From contig JAHAIU010000007.1 of NCBI GenBank assembly GCA_018372555.1, positions 1 to 37,706 of the forward strand: a stretch of 37,706 nucleotides of DNA, given 5' to 3'. Numbering within the stretch: position 1 is the first letter of the stretch; each line of letters begins with the position of its first letter. The notes beneath the pieces are model-generated. The model had not been told where the DNA came from. It worked only from the letters and a program-made list of their open reading frames with translations, and made no database searches. Made by a program: the position numbers and the translations under genes. Below, one piece after another: positions 25,676 to 33,731 of the stretch. This stretch comes from Clostridium sp. Lineage in GTDB: Bacteria; Bacillota; Clostridia; Clostridiales; Clostridiaceae.

Positions 25676-25734
25676 ATGACCAAATATTAATGTAATTATA
25701 GCTATAATAAATAATCACATTAATATTTGGTCAT
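25676..25734 (-). terminator. Conditional terminator in the bglP leader
   Basis: Two 22-bp arms (25676-25697 and 25713-25734) ending ATTTGGTCAT pair almost perfectly. The minus-strand 3' side is T-rich (ATTTTCATTTT). Its promoter-proximal arm shares ATGACC with the RAT element, so the two structures exclude each other. Confidence 0.88.
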
Positions 25735-25758
25735 GCCTGATCGAATCAGTAACAGTCC
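25729..25758 (-). promoter_or_regulatory. Ribonucleic antiterminator (RAT) before bglP
   Basis: The 30-nt minus-strand element begins GGACTGTTACTGATTCGATC and ends AGGCATGACC. This matches the BglG/LicT RAT pattern (GGATTGTTACTG...CGATCAGGCAAAACC) closely. It begins at the last base of the licT stop codon. LicT dimers bound here should block the overlapping terminator. Confidence 0.92.
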
Positions 25759-26588
25759 TAATTTTTTTCTTTTCTTATTCTTTGGATATGAAGCATTAAA
25801 TATAATTTTTCATCATTTGTGCACTTCCATCCATAATTTTTATTTAAATGTTTTTCTATTATTTCAACACACTCTAGCTCTTCTGCTAGCTTATCCTTCA
25901 TAAGAGAAAACATATCATTATTATCGTTATCTAATGGTTTATTGTTTACTTGTCTTATAATAAAATATCTTATATGAGTTACAAATCTAGTAAATTCAAA
26001 AGAATCTTCATTAAACTCTATTTTAAACTTATATTTTATTAAATTAAGAATTTCTCCCATAATAGTTGTTATCTTAGTTGTTTCAGTCATATCATGTTTA
26101 CCAAGCTGAGCATTTATAAAATGTAATGCTATAAAAACTGCTTCATTTTTATCTAATTTAACTCCAAGGTCATTTTCAATAATATCTAGGGAATGAAATC
26201 CTATCTCATATTCCTTAGGATAAAGATGTTTGATTTCCCATTGAAGTGGACTTCTCATCCCTATCCCTTCTTTACTTCTTTGTATAGCAAAATTAATATG
26301 GTCAGATAAAGTTAATAAAATATCTACATTAAACTCCATATTAAGTTCTTTATAGCCACTTCGTATAACCTTTTCTGTTACTTTTATAACTTCATTAGGG
26401 ATAGATTCTAATATTTCAGAAGCTTTTGTATTTTGAGGAATTATATACTTTTTCTCAATTAAAGATAGGTCCTCTAAAATATATGGCATTTTACGGAATC
26501 CTAATCCCTTTCCAGTAACTATAATTTCTTCTCCTTTATCATTTAAAGCTAATACAACATTATTATTCAACTTTTTTAATATCTTCAT
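25758..26588 (-). CDS. licT: LicT/BglG-family transcription antiterminator
   Basis: The 276-residue protein has an N-terminal co-antiterminator RNA-binding domain (MKILKKLNNNVVLALNDKGEEIIVTGKGLGF, 1-55) and two PTS regulation domains. PRD1 has conserved His in SDHINFA and FHSLDII; PRD2 has them in VTHIRYF and MLHIQRI. When beta-glucosides are present, loss of inhibitory phosphorylation by BglP lets it bind RAT RNA and prevent termination. A second RAT/terminator precedes licT itself, so it is autoregulated. Confidence 0.93.
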   Translation of the reverse strand: MKILKKLNNNVVLALNDKGEEIIVTGKGLGFRKMPYILEDLSLIEKKYIIPQNTKASEILESIPNEVIKVTEKVIRSGYKELNMEFNVDILLTLSDHINFAIQRSKEGIGMRSPLQWEIKHLYPKEYEIGFHSLDIIENDLGVKLDKNEAVFIALHFINAQLGKHDMTETTKITTIMGEILNLIKYKFKIEFNEDSFEFTRFVTHIRYFIIRQVNNKPLDNDNNDMFSLMKDKLAEELECVEIIEKHLNKNYGWKCTNDEKLYLMLHIQRIRKEKN

Positions 26589-26626
26589 CTTTTAGTATCT
26601 TCCCTCCTTATTTTAAAAAATAAAAA

Positions 26627-26680
26627 ATGACCAAACATTAATATAATTATATAAAAATAATCACATTAATTTTTGGTCAT
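26627..26680 (-). terminator. Conditional terminator in the licT leader
   Basis: Arms 26627-26648 and 26659-26680 pair well (ATGACCAAA with TTTGGTCAT at the base) and the minus-strand tail is TTTTTTATTTTT. The RAT overlaps the promoter-proximal arm. It is a near copy of the bglP leader terminator. Confidence 0.88.
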
Positions 26681-26704
26681 GCCTGATCGAATCAGTAACA
26701 GTCC
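26675..26704 (-). promoter_or_regulatory. Ribonucleic antiterminator (RAT) before licT
   Basis: The 30-nt sequence is identical to the RAT before bglP (GGACTGTTACTG... AGGCATGACC). It begins only a few bases after the predicted transcription start, as expected for an antiterminated leader. Confidence 0.92.
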
Positions 26705-26714
26705 TTACATGTAT

Positions 26715-26743
26715 ACGGTAACATATTTTTAGTAGCTTGTCAA
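26715..26743 (-). promoter_or_regulatory. Candidate promoter of the licT-bgl operon
   Basis: A perfect -35 box TTGACA (26738-26743) is followed after 17 bp by a poor -10 box TACCGT (26715-26720). A start about seven bases downstream would begin the RNA just ahead of the RAT. The weak -10 makes this tentative. Confidence 0.4.
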
Positions 26744-26979
26744 CATTTTTCAAAAAAATTATTTCTTCTTAAAATCTTTTTTCTTCATCCAAAAAATAGC
26801 ACCTTTTCTTACATATTTATTTTACTATAGTAATTTGTGTTTATCAGATATCTAAATACTTTTAAGACTAAAATTCTACTACATAACCCTTATACAAATT
26901 CTCCTCTCCTTATATTACCTAGTACATTTTAAATATAAGTTTAATATAATAAAATAATCAATAATATTGAGGTAAGAAA

Positions 26980-27504
26980 ATGAATTTTAATGGATGGGGT
27001 AATTATGAAGATTTATTAAGAGCTTGCGGTTATACTAATTCTTCTGATAATGAAAATAACCTTGGATGTAATGATATACCAAACGGATTCCAGACTCTTC
27101 ATCCTGAACTTTTTGTGTTGATAGGTGAATTACTTGGAAATATAATAGCAGGAAACACTCCTTTTAATGTCCAAAATGCTATTGGAAACTGGTTACAGTT
27201 AGTTGGTCAAGCTATCTTAACATTTAATGCTCAACAACAATACTTTCAATCAGGTCCAGGTAGATATTACGACGTTAAAAATTATAATGTTGTTAATCCA
27301 TTTTGTAGCACTAATCCCGCAAGTCCAAGTGCTAATCCATCAAATACCTCAAATACATCAAATACATCAAACACATCAGCTTCTTCAAAAAATTCTACCT
27401 CACAAACTAATGATATTAACATAAATAGACTTCAAGAGTTAGAATCTCAAGTACAAGAACTAACTAATGAACTAAATAAAATTAAAATATCATTGAAAAA
27501 TTAA
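26980..27504 (+). CDS. Unidentified protein with NTS tandem repeat and C-terminal coiled coil
   Basis: The 174-residue protein has no signal peptide. Residues 1-35 are polar (MNFNGWGNYEDLLRACGYTN). Residues 40-85 form hydrophobic helices (LHPELFVLIGELLGNIIAGN, NVQNAIGNWLQLVGQAILTF), followed by QQQYFQSGPGRYYD. A Ser/Thr/Asn linker contains four perfect NTS triplets (122-133), and the C-terminus is a heptad coiled coil (LQELESQVQELTNELNKIKISL). GAGGT precedes the ATG. I do not recognise the family. A structural or spore-coat-type role would fit the composition, but that is only a guess. Confidence 0.6.
   Translation: MNFNGWGNYEDLLRACGYTNSSDNENNLGCNDIPNGFQTLHPELFVLIGELLGNIIAGNTPFNVQNAIGNWLQLVGQAILTFNAQQQYFQSGPGRYYDVKNYNVVNPFCSTNPASPSANPSNTSNTSNTSNTSASSKNSTSQTNDININRLQELESQVQELTNELNKIKISLKN
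27343..27378 (+). repeat. Four tandem 9-bp repeats in frame
   Basis: Units AATACCTCA, AATACATCA, AATACATCA and AACACATCA are head to tail and encode Asn-Thr-Ser four times. Copy number could change by slippage without breaking the frame. Confidence 0.9.
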
Positions 27505-27523
27505 TTATTTATATAAGTATAAA

Positions 27524-27562
27524 AGGATATATTAACATAGTAATTATATGCTAATATATCCT
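27524..27562 (-). terminator. Hairpin terminator after ccdA, possibly bidirectional
   Basis: AGGATATATTA (27524-27534) pairs with TAATATATCCT (27552-27562), extended by CATA/TATG. On the minus strand TTTTATA follows. It lies between two convergent genes. Confidence 0.65.
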
Positions 27563-27624
27563 AACAAAAATCAAAATTTCTATTTTGGAAGCGATACTAT
27601 AAAAAGAATTTTATAGTATTTAAT

Positions 27625-28302
27625 TTATACGAAACTTAACATAGATAACAACATATTTAAATATCCAGTCATCATCATCACACCTACAATTATTAAGATT
27701 ATCCCTGATATTTTATTTATAATATTGTAATTTCTTTTTATAAAGTTAAATGTACTTTTTAATGAATCAATTAATAAAGCAGATAATATAAATGGAATTC
27801 CAAAGCCTAAACTATAAGTAAGTAACATTAATACCCCTTCCATAATATGACTTGAATTAGTTGCAATCATTAAAGCTGATCCAAGAAATGGTCCAACACA
27901 TGGTGTCCATCCTATACTAAATATCATCCCAAATAAAATAGATGATGCTAAATTAACATTATTTTTATCAACCTTATTTTTAAGCTTAAAGGTTCTTTGA
28001 AGTATGTTTATCTTTAATATTCCTAGGTAATTAAGTCCCATAAATATCATTATTATCCCTGATAATATATTTAATTCTCTTATATATTTATTTAAACTTA
28101 ATCCAAGTGCACTTGCCCCAACCCCTAATAAGACAAATATAATTGAAAACCCTAAAACAAAGCCTAGGGAATTTATTAATGCCCTATTCTTATTATCTGA
28201 ATCCTTCCCCATAAAATATGATACATATATTGGTACCATAGGTAAGATACATGGTGATATAAATGTTAATATCCCTTCTAAAAATAATAGTATATAATTC
28301 AT
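27625..28302 (-). CDS. ccdA: CcdA/DsbD-type thiol-disulfide transporter
   Basis: The 225-residue, six-segment membrane protein carries the two redox cysteines of the CcdA family: C18 in FISPCILPMVP and C135 in IGWTPCVGPFLG. It passes reducing electrons from cytoplasmic thioredoxin across the membrane to extracytoplasmic thiol proteins. I start at the ATG at 28302, which has AAAGGAG upstream and begins directly with the first membrane segment; an upstream in-frame start would overlap that ribosome site. No thioredoxin-like partner gene lies beside it. Confidence 0.88.
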   Translation of the reverse strand: MNYILLFLEGILTFISPCILPMVPIYVSYFMGKDSDNKNRALINSLGFVLGFSIIFVLLGVGASALGLSLNKYIRELNILSGIIMIFMGLNYLGILKINILQRTFKLKNKVDKNNVNLASSILFGMIFSIGWTPCVGPFLGSALMIATNSSHIMEGVLMLLTYSLGFGIPFILSALLIDSLKSTFNFIKRNYNIINKISGIILIIVGVMMMTGYLNMLLSMLSFV

Positions 28303-28440
28303 AATTAAGCTTTCTCCTTTTAATATCTCGTGTACCACACTGTAAATTTCCCATTATCTCATTATATATTTCTTCATCATTTACTTTCTTAAATCATCAA
28401 CCACCCTAATAGATCCTGTTAGTCTTTAATTAACTAATAT

Positions 28441-28506
28441 TCAATAGTACACATCTTTTTCTAAACTAGTACTTAAAATATGTTCTTCATCTTCATTATA
28501 ACCCAT
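28441..28506 (-). CDS. Very short ORF behind the 52-codon ORF
   Basis: Twenty-one codons (MGYNEDEEHILSTSLEKDVY, then Y) with GGAG nine bases before the ATG. The start lies one base after the stop of the 52-codon ORF at 28508-28666, an arrangement typical of coupled genes. It may be the stump of a longer, degraded gene. No family recognised. Confidence 0.25.
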   Translation of the reverse strand: MGYNEDEEHILSTSLEKDVYY

Positions 28507-28507
28507 T

Positions 28508-28666
28508 TTAATCATCTCCAGAGTAAAAGTTTATAAGTATTAATTCACCTTCTGTATAAATACCCTCTAATTTAATGTTAAATTGAGGCTTGTACTCTAA
28601 AACAATAACTAATGACCTCATAGCCTCCATCAAAAGTTTTAGAATATGACTAATATATTTTTCCAT
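28508..28666 (-). CDS. Small ORF, 52 codons, possibly the end of a decayed gene
   Basis: The frame reads MEKYISHILKLLMEAM, then RSLVIVLEYKPQFNIKLEGI, then YTEGELILINFYSGDD. The composition (amphipathic helix, then beta strands) looks coding. The frame continues upstream of the Met for 14 more codons (VREKVNSDE) before a stop, and no good ribosome site precedes the Met, so this could be the 3' end of a broken gene instead of a complete one. Family unknown. Confidence 0.35.
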   Translation of the reverse strand: MEKYISHILKLLMEAMRSLVIVLEYKPQFNIKLEGIYTEGELILINFYSGDD

Positions 28667-28771
28667 TTCATCTGAGTTCACTTTCTCTCTGACTATTATA
28701 TTATATTAATTGTTTTTGTTGGCTTTATGAATATTTATAATTCATTGAAATATAAATAAGAAGATTAATAT

Positions 28772-29308
28772 TTAATTTTCATATTTATTTCTCTTTGAAT
28801 ATTTCATAACTATAATTCCATCCTCAACTGAATATTCCTGAAGATTCAAATCAATTTTAGGGTTATTTTCTAAGAATAACTTTCTTCCTTTACCTAGAAT
28901 AGTAGGTATTATTCCTATAATATATTCATCTATAATATCTGCTTTTACAAAACTATCAATGATTACTCCTCCACCAAATAAGAATATGTTTTTCCCTTGA
29001 TTTTTTAAATCACTTATAGTTTTGCATATATCACCACTTATAAAATGATAGTTTTCATAATCAACTATATTTTCTGATGTTGCTATATAGACGTCTTTAT
29101 TTTTGAAATCATTATGAAAATTTTGATCATAACAATTTCTGCCCATAACTACAACATCAATACCTTCTAGAAACTTATCAAAATCCGCTTTATTTTCTGT
29201 ATTTAATTTAGTATTTCCATCTCCAACTATCCAATCATATCCACCATTTTCATCTGCTATATATCCATATAAACTTATTGCTAAATTTAATATTATTTTC
29301 CCACTCAT
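28772..29308 (-). CDS. RibD C-terminal/dihydrofolate reductase-like protein
   Basis: The 178-residue protein has the RibD_C/DHFR-like fold seen in the YyaP/YwjB family: KIILNLAISLYGYIADENG, DVVVMGRNCYDQ, KDVYIATSE, then NIFLFGGGVIIDSFVKADII and PTILGKGRKLF. Such proteins bind NADPH and probably reduce a pterin- or ribityl-like substrate; true folate activity is rarely shown. The start at 29308 is chosen because GGAGG lies eight bases upstream; the ATG five codons further up overlaps that site. It is a single gene. Confidence 0.82.
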   Translation of the reverse strand: MSGKIILNLAISLYGYIADENGGYDWIVGDGNTKLNTENKADFDKFLEGIDVVVMGRNCYDQNFHNDFKNKDVYIATSENIVDYENYHFISGDICKTISDLKNQGKNIFLFGGGVIIDSFVKADIIDEYIIGIIPTILGKGRKLFLENNPKIDLNLQEYSVEDGIIVMKYSKRNKYEN

Positions 29309-29528
29309 ATTCTTATCCTCCATTTTGCTTTAATTGCATTATTTTTTATTGTAGTATTTCTTATTTATTAAATACATATTCTTGATATAAAATCTATTAT
29401 AACCTATATTAAACAGTTTTTATTTATTGTCCTCTTTAATTTTTTCACTTATTGCAAGTATAAATATAATTTTATACTTACTATATAACTATCTAACAGT
29501 TTATTAGTCATTTTTAAATACATAAATA

Positions 29529-29562
29529 TAGGCTCTGTTAGATAATCACTTCACAGAGCCTA
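29529..29562. terminator. Hairpin after the L,D-transpeptidase gene
   Basis: TAGGCTCTGT (29529-29538) pairs with the ACAGAGCCTA at 29553-29562. It lies ten bases after the stop codon on the minus strand. The following T content is moderate (TATATTTATG). Confidence 0.7.
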
Positions 29563-29571
29563 CATATTAAA

Positions 29572-30414
29572 TTAGTTTATTATTATAGTAGTTTTATCTA
29601 ATACATTATCATAAATCCATTGAGCATTTTTTACATCTAATCTAATACATCCATGACTCAAGGCCATACCAAGTCTATCATCAATTATTTCAGTTCCTGC
29701 TGAATTAAATAAAATTGAATGATAGTAATAACTACCTCGAATTCTAGTAGCATACTTTACTCTATAAGTATCAGATCCAAAGTAAGGCTTTCTACCACTA
29801 ACATAGAAAGTCCCCTTAATAGTTGGTGTACTTGGTTTTCCTACTGTACAAGACCACTTATATAATAAATTCCATGTACCATTATTATTTTTTTCAAATA
29901 TATAAGTAAGTTTATTTTCTAAATTTGTTGTTATTAAATTTATAGTAGGGCTTTTAATTTGATTTTCATTTACAAACCTTGTCATATCCGTGTAAAAGTA
30001 CTTAAAATCATATCCTTCAGGTGGATTCCCATCATCAGAAAGAAAATAGCTAAATATATATCCTCTTTGGTTATCATAGATAACATTACTCCAATCTCCA
30101 TTTACAGATAGCACCTGTACCATAGATTTCAAAGGAACTACAGTTACTGGCTTTGACTCGGCAGATGGAAAAGACCTTAAAGTAACATCTGTCCATGTAT
30201 ATTTTGTTTTGGATAAATAATCACTATATACATATCCTGTTTGTCCATTGTATGTTACTTCATACCAATCTTCTTCAGCGTCGTTAACTTGAACCTTAGA
30301 TCCTGCTGGTATTACAGTGATTATATAAGAAGAAGTAGACTTTTCTTTTCTTAGATTAGTATTAGCTATAGTGTACTTATATGAACTTTGTTCTTGTCTT
30401 TGATATTCTTTCAT
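29572..30414 (-). CDS. L,D-transpeptidase with two SH3-like domains, no signal peptide
   Basis: The 280-residue protein has two bacterial SH3 domains (about 11-69 and 70-127; repeated GYVYSDYL and GYIFSYFL) followed by a YkuD catalytic domain with H232 and the active-site ALSHGCIRLDVKNAQWIYD (H254, C256). YkuD enzymes form 3-3 peptidoglycan cross-links or attach proteins to the wall and act outside the membrane. Yet this protein starts MKEYQRQEQSSYKYTIANTN with no export signal, and a TAG lies four codons upstream in frame. Either it is exported by another route or the gene has lost its signal-peptide segment. The AGGGG before its ATG is weak. Confidence 0.85.
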   Translation of the reverse strand: MKEYQRQEQSSYKYTIANTNLRKEKSTSSYIITVIPAGSKVQVNDAEEDWYEVTYNGQTGYVYSDYLSKTKYTWTDVTLRSFPSAESKPVTVVPLKSMVQVLSVNGDWSNVIYDNQRGYIFSYFLSDDGNPPEGYDFKYFYTDMTRFVNENQIKSPTINLITTNLENKLTYIFEKNNNGTWNLLYKWSCTVGKPSTPTIKGTFYVSGRKPYFGSDTYRVKYATRIRGSYYYHSILFNSAGTEIIDDRLGMALSHGCIRLDVKNAQWIYDNVLDKTTIIIN

Positions 30415-30659
30415 GCTTAACCCCTAAATTTACTTTTTATAATATCCTATGAGGCTACTTTTTATTTGGAACTATTAAACTCAACACTAAATGATAGAAA
30501 ACTTTTAATTATAATAGATAAGATACCCCTATATAATTTCTTTATTTCCTCCCTTTATATTTCCCATCTGGCCAAAATTCCAAGAGAAATAAGAAATATT
30601 TTCTATTTAAAGTCACATACTATTATTAATAAATAAAATTTTTAGAAAAAGGTGACTTT

Positions 30660-31070
30660 ATGACTGAAACAGAAAAAGCCTATATTGCTGGAATCATAGA
30701 TGGTGAAGGCAGTATTATGCTACAAAAAATACATAAAAATGAACATCCAGCTCCTTGCATATCAATAGCTTCAACCACTTTAGAATTATTAGAATGGATT
30801 AAGAAAGTAGTAGGAAAAGGTACTATTACTAAAAAGAAAAATTATAACTTAGAAATACATAAAGATTGTTATAGTTATTTTTTGAGACGAAATGATGCTA
30901 TTTCTTTATTGATAGATATACACCCCTATCTAGTAATTGATGTTAAAAGAAAAAGAGCTAAATTGATTTTAAAGAAATATAGATTACTTAATCCGAGGAA
31001 TGGTAAATATACCGAAGCGATGCTAATTAAAAAAGAAAATTTTTATGATGATTTTATGTCTATAAGATAA
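30660..31070 (+). CDS. Free-standing LAGLIDADG homing endonuclease-like protein
   Basis: The 136-residue protein has a single LAGLIDADG helix, YIAGIIDGEGSIML (8-21), with the acidic metal-binding residues (IDGEG). The usual basic beta-sheet saddle follows (KKVVGKGTITKKKNYNLEIH) with a second helical part (LLIDIHPYLVIDVKRKRAKLIL). One-motif members act as homodimers. Homing endonucleases usually sit in introns or inteins. Here no host gene or intron is evident, so it is a free-standing copy, perhaps a mobile insertion or adapted for another role. Its own hairpin terminator follows directly. Confidence 0.85.
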   Translation: MTETEKAYIAGIIDGEGSIMLQKIHKNEHPAPCISIASTTLELLEWIKKVVGKGTITKKKNYNLEIHKDCYSYFLRRNDAISLLIDIHPYLVIDVKRKRAKLILKKYRLLNPRNGKYTEAMLIKKENFYDDFMSIR

Positions 31071-31096
31071 AAACCACGACAAAAAATCGTGGTTTT
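31070..31096 (+). terminator. Terminator of the LAGLIDADG gene
   Basis: AAAACCACGA (31070-31079) and TCGTGGTTTT (31087-31096) form a perfect 10-bp stem with a 7-nt loop, followed by ATTA. The stem starts at the stop codon. Confidence 0.85.
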
Positions 31097-31289
31097 ATTA
31101 CTTGAAATAAGTAATGAAGTTTAAAGCCTTTATTCTAAAAATATCAATACTTATACAATATAATCACACTAAGAATATAGTAATATTCTTCCTATTATTT
31201 CAGATAAAATAATATTAATAAATTTCCTAATGAAGCATTAATATATTTTCATTAAATTATGAATATACTAAAATTACTTCATCATAATT

Positions 31290-33731
31290 TTATTTTATAA
31301 AATAATTGGCTTCACTTATCATAATTTCATTCTCTTGATTATTAAACATTCTATCTATTAATTCTCTTTGCAATATTACTGTATCTTTTACTAAATCCAC
31401 TTTTACATATTTAATATACTTATCAATCAATAAATTTGAAAGTCCTAAACTAATACCATTTTTAACCAAAATTATTTTTCTTTTATCATCAGTGCCGTAT
31501 TTAATCTTAAGGTATAAAACTTCATCTATCAATCCAATATCATGTAATACTTCAACATACTTAATAATAGTATTATCAAGAAAATCTTGTTCATCTTTTA
31601 TTCTTACTACAGCTAAATTAATCTTCTCTGAATTAGATTTATATTTTATATTTGTCCATAGCTTTTTTACACCTTCTCTAGATTCTTCACCCCACCTTCC
31701 CATATATACTAATGTATCTTTACCTTCGACAGATATTTTATTCCAATAATTCACGAAATAAGATATCATTTTACTATATGGTGCACTTTCTATTCTCCAA
31801 TCTAAAAACATTTTATAAAAATTACGTGTTTCAATATATTTAAAACGTAAAAGATTTTGATTTCTTTCATTATCTTCCACATTTCTAAAAAAAAGCCACT
31901 CTAATATATTAAATAGCTCTTCAGTGTTATCTATAAATATATTTTCTTTATAGCATTTATTAAGCGAATTTTGTATCTCCTCTTCTTTATCAAATATATT
32001 TATTTCCTTAATATTATTTAAAAAACATACCTTGCCAATAAATGTAGATACATATCTATTATCATAATTTTCAATAATCCCTTTTTCATAATTCTCAATA
32101 AATTCCTCTGCACTCTTCAACTTCAAATTATTTTCTCTATCAATATTTGTATTTGTTAAAAGAACATTAGCAGGTTTATCTCTCACTTCCTTATCAATTT
32201 TCATACAGTTTCTCAAGAAATTTCTCACGTTTGCATTTACTGCATAATATTGTCCTACAACAAAATAAATACACGGCTCTAGCTTAATCAAATTTTTATT
32301 TTTAGTATTAAAAATTTCATTAAATCTACAAACTCGTCCTATCAAATTTTTTAAATTTGAAGGCGAAAGATTTCCTTTACCCTTCTTATTATCCAGAATA
32401 AACATCTTTTCTGCCGGTAAATTTACTCCTTCTAATAGTGTACAATTTGTAATTACATATTTAATTTCATCCAACTCTGAATATAACTTTTCAATATAAA
32501 TTCGGATTGGCTCTGGTACTGCTCCATGATGATAAATTATGCCCTTTTTTAAACAGCTAATAAGATTATATTCAGGATGAATATATTCAGCTATATCTTT
32601 GCATGCTTTTTCTATCTTATTAGATATTAATTCTGAAAGTCTATTTGATATTCTTAATCCAAACCCTTCTACGTCTGTAGGTTTATTCAAATACACTAAA
32701 TTTTTATCTGCCCCATATATCTTGATAAAGTCAATATCATCCATTATTCCACTTTTAATTTCTATTTCATAAAAATCGTCCAAAAACTGTTCATATGTAC
32801 AAAAGCTTATCTTATCTCTAATATCATATATATATAATCTTTCAGTTTTTACATATTCAGAAACTTTAAATGTGTCAATTTCAAAAGAAGTATTACGTAT
32901 TTTAAGATTATCGGAATCACATAAAAAAGGAGTAAGGAACTTAAATATAATGTCCTTATTTCGTTTCTCTAATATAATAAGAACACTAGCCAAAAGAACG
33001 CTTCTCTCATCACCATTTAACAGCCCATGCGCTTCATCAATTATTACATAATCAAATGATAATTCACTATCACTTTTCAACAACCTTAAAAGACGTTCTT
33101 GTGTCAGCACGGCTACAATATTATCTTCATTTCCATTATACATTTCTGGATGAGTAATAATTTTATTAATCCACGATATATTAGAGTTTATTATTCTCAT
33201 TTTTGTTTGAGCTAATAATGACTTTGTCGGCGTAATTATACAAATATTTCTATGCTTACATTCATTTAATGTAGATAATATTAAATCAGTTTTCCCGTAT
33301 GACGTAGGTGCTATTATTGATATTGTAGAATCTTTCTTATTATTATAAAAATCTATTAATTCTTTCTGCTCTTCACTGTAATATACATTATTTCTATTAT
33401 ATAATTCAAAAAAAGATAAGTTCAATTCGGTGAATAATGTTTTATTAAAAGAATATTTATCAAGTGTTTGTATAAATTTAGCTATAGGTATTATCCCTAA
33501 GTTTATCGCTATCTCATATAGAGGCCTATAATCATTTGTTTGATTAGAATATATAATTATCATTCTATAACCTAATCGTTTAATATATTGATCCTTACTA
33601 TTTAAAAATATAGTTGCAAGAGAAAGTATTTTTATATATTTATCACTGCACATATTTCTATTTAATATAAAATCACTATATAAGTTTACAAATGAAGTGT
33701 TTTTTAATCTTTTTATAGACAAATCTTTCAT
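31290..33731 (-). CDS. hamB: Hachiman defence helicase HamB
   Basis: The 813-residue superfamily 2 helicase has Walker A APTSYGKT (141-148), motif Ia ITPTKSLLAQ, DEAH box (232-235), GIIYHHGAVP (397-406), motif V-like TLLEGVNLP (431-439) and motif VI NLIGRVCRF (462-470). About 135 residues precede the motor and about 340 follow it, as in HamB. HamB scans DNA and, on sensing damage or invading DNA, releases its nuclease partner HamA. Its ATG overlaps the hamA stop by one base (TAATG), so the two are translated together. The pair matches the published Hachiman anti-phage system in order and size. Confidence 0.85.
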   Translation of the reverse strand: MKDLSIKRLKNTSFVNLYSDFILNRNMCSDKYIKILSLATIFLNSKDQYIKRLGYRMIIIYSNQTNDYRPLYEIAINLGIIPIAKFIQTLDKYSFNKTLFTELNLSFFELYNRNNVYYSEEQKELIDFYNNKKDSTISIIAPTSYGKTDLILSTLNECKHRNICIITPTKSLLAQTKMRIINSNISWINKIITHPEMYNGNEDNIVAVLTQERLLRLLKSDSELSFDYVIIDEAHGLLNGDERSVLLASVLIILEKRNKDIIFKFLTPFLCDSDNLKIRNTSFEIDTFKVSEYVKTERLYIYDIRDKISFCTYEQFLDDFYEIEIKSGIMDDIDFIKIYGADKNLVYLNKPTDVEGFGLRISNRLSELISNKIEKACKDIAEYIHPEYNLISCLKKGIIYHHGAVPEPIRIYIEKLYSELDEIKYVITNCTLLEGVNLPAEKMFILDNKKGKGNLSPSNLKNLIGRVCRFNEIFNTKNKNLIKLEPCIYFVVGQYYAVNANVRNFLRNCMKIDKEVRDKPANVLLTNTNIDRENNLKLKSAEEFIENYEKGIIENYDNRYVSTFIGKVCFLNNIKEINIFDKEEEIQNSLNKCYKENIFIDNTEELFNILEWLFFRNVEDNERNQNLLRFKYIETRNFYKMFLDWRIESAPYSKMISYFVNYWNKISVEGKDTLVYMGRWGEESREGVKKLWTNIKYKSNSEKINLAVVRIKDEQDFLDNTIIKYVEVLHDIGLIDEVLYLKIKYGTDDKRKIILVKNGISLGLSNLLIDKYIKYVKVDLVKDTVILQRELIDRMFNNQENEIMISEANYFIK

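Noticed and set aside
25676..26704. The two copied RAT/terminator segments as ends of a mobile element or a CRISPR-like repeat pair
   Set aside because: They are direct regulatory copies flanking licT and match the known antiterminator pattern; no transposase or spacer series is present.
26728..26752. A cre-like sequence near the licT -35 box (GAAAAATGTTGACA on the minus strand)
   Set aside because: It misses the leading TG of the consensus as well as the central C and can only be aligned with three mismatches, so it is not called.
27343..27378. Short tandem repeats as a CRISPR array
   Set aside because: The units are 9 bp, head to tail without spacers and in frame with a coding sequence.
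31171..31190. Perfect small palindrome AAGAATAT/ATATTCTT downstream of hamB
   Set aside because: It lacks a T tail on the minus strand and is pure A+T-rich dyad of low stability, so it is not listed as a terminator.
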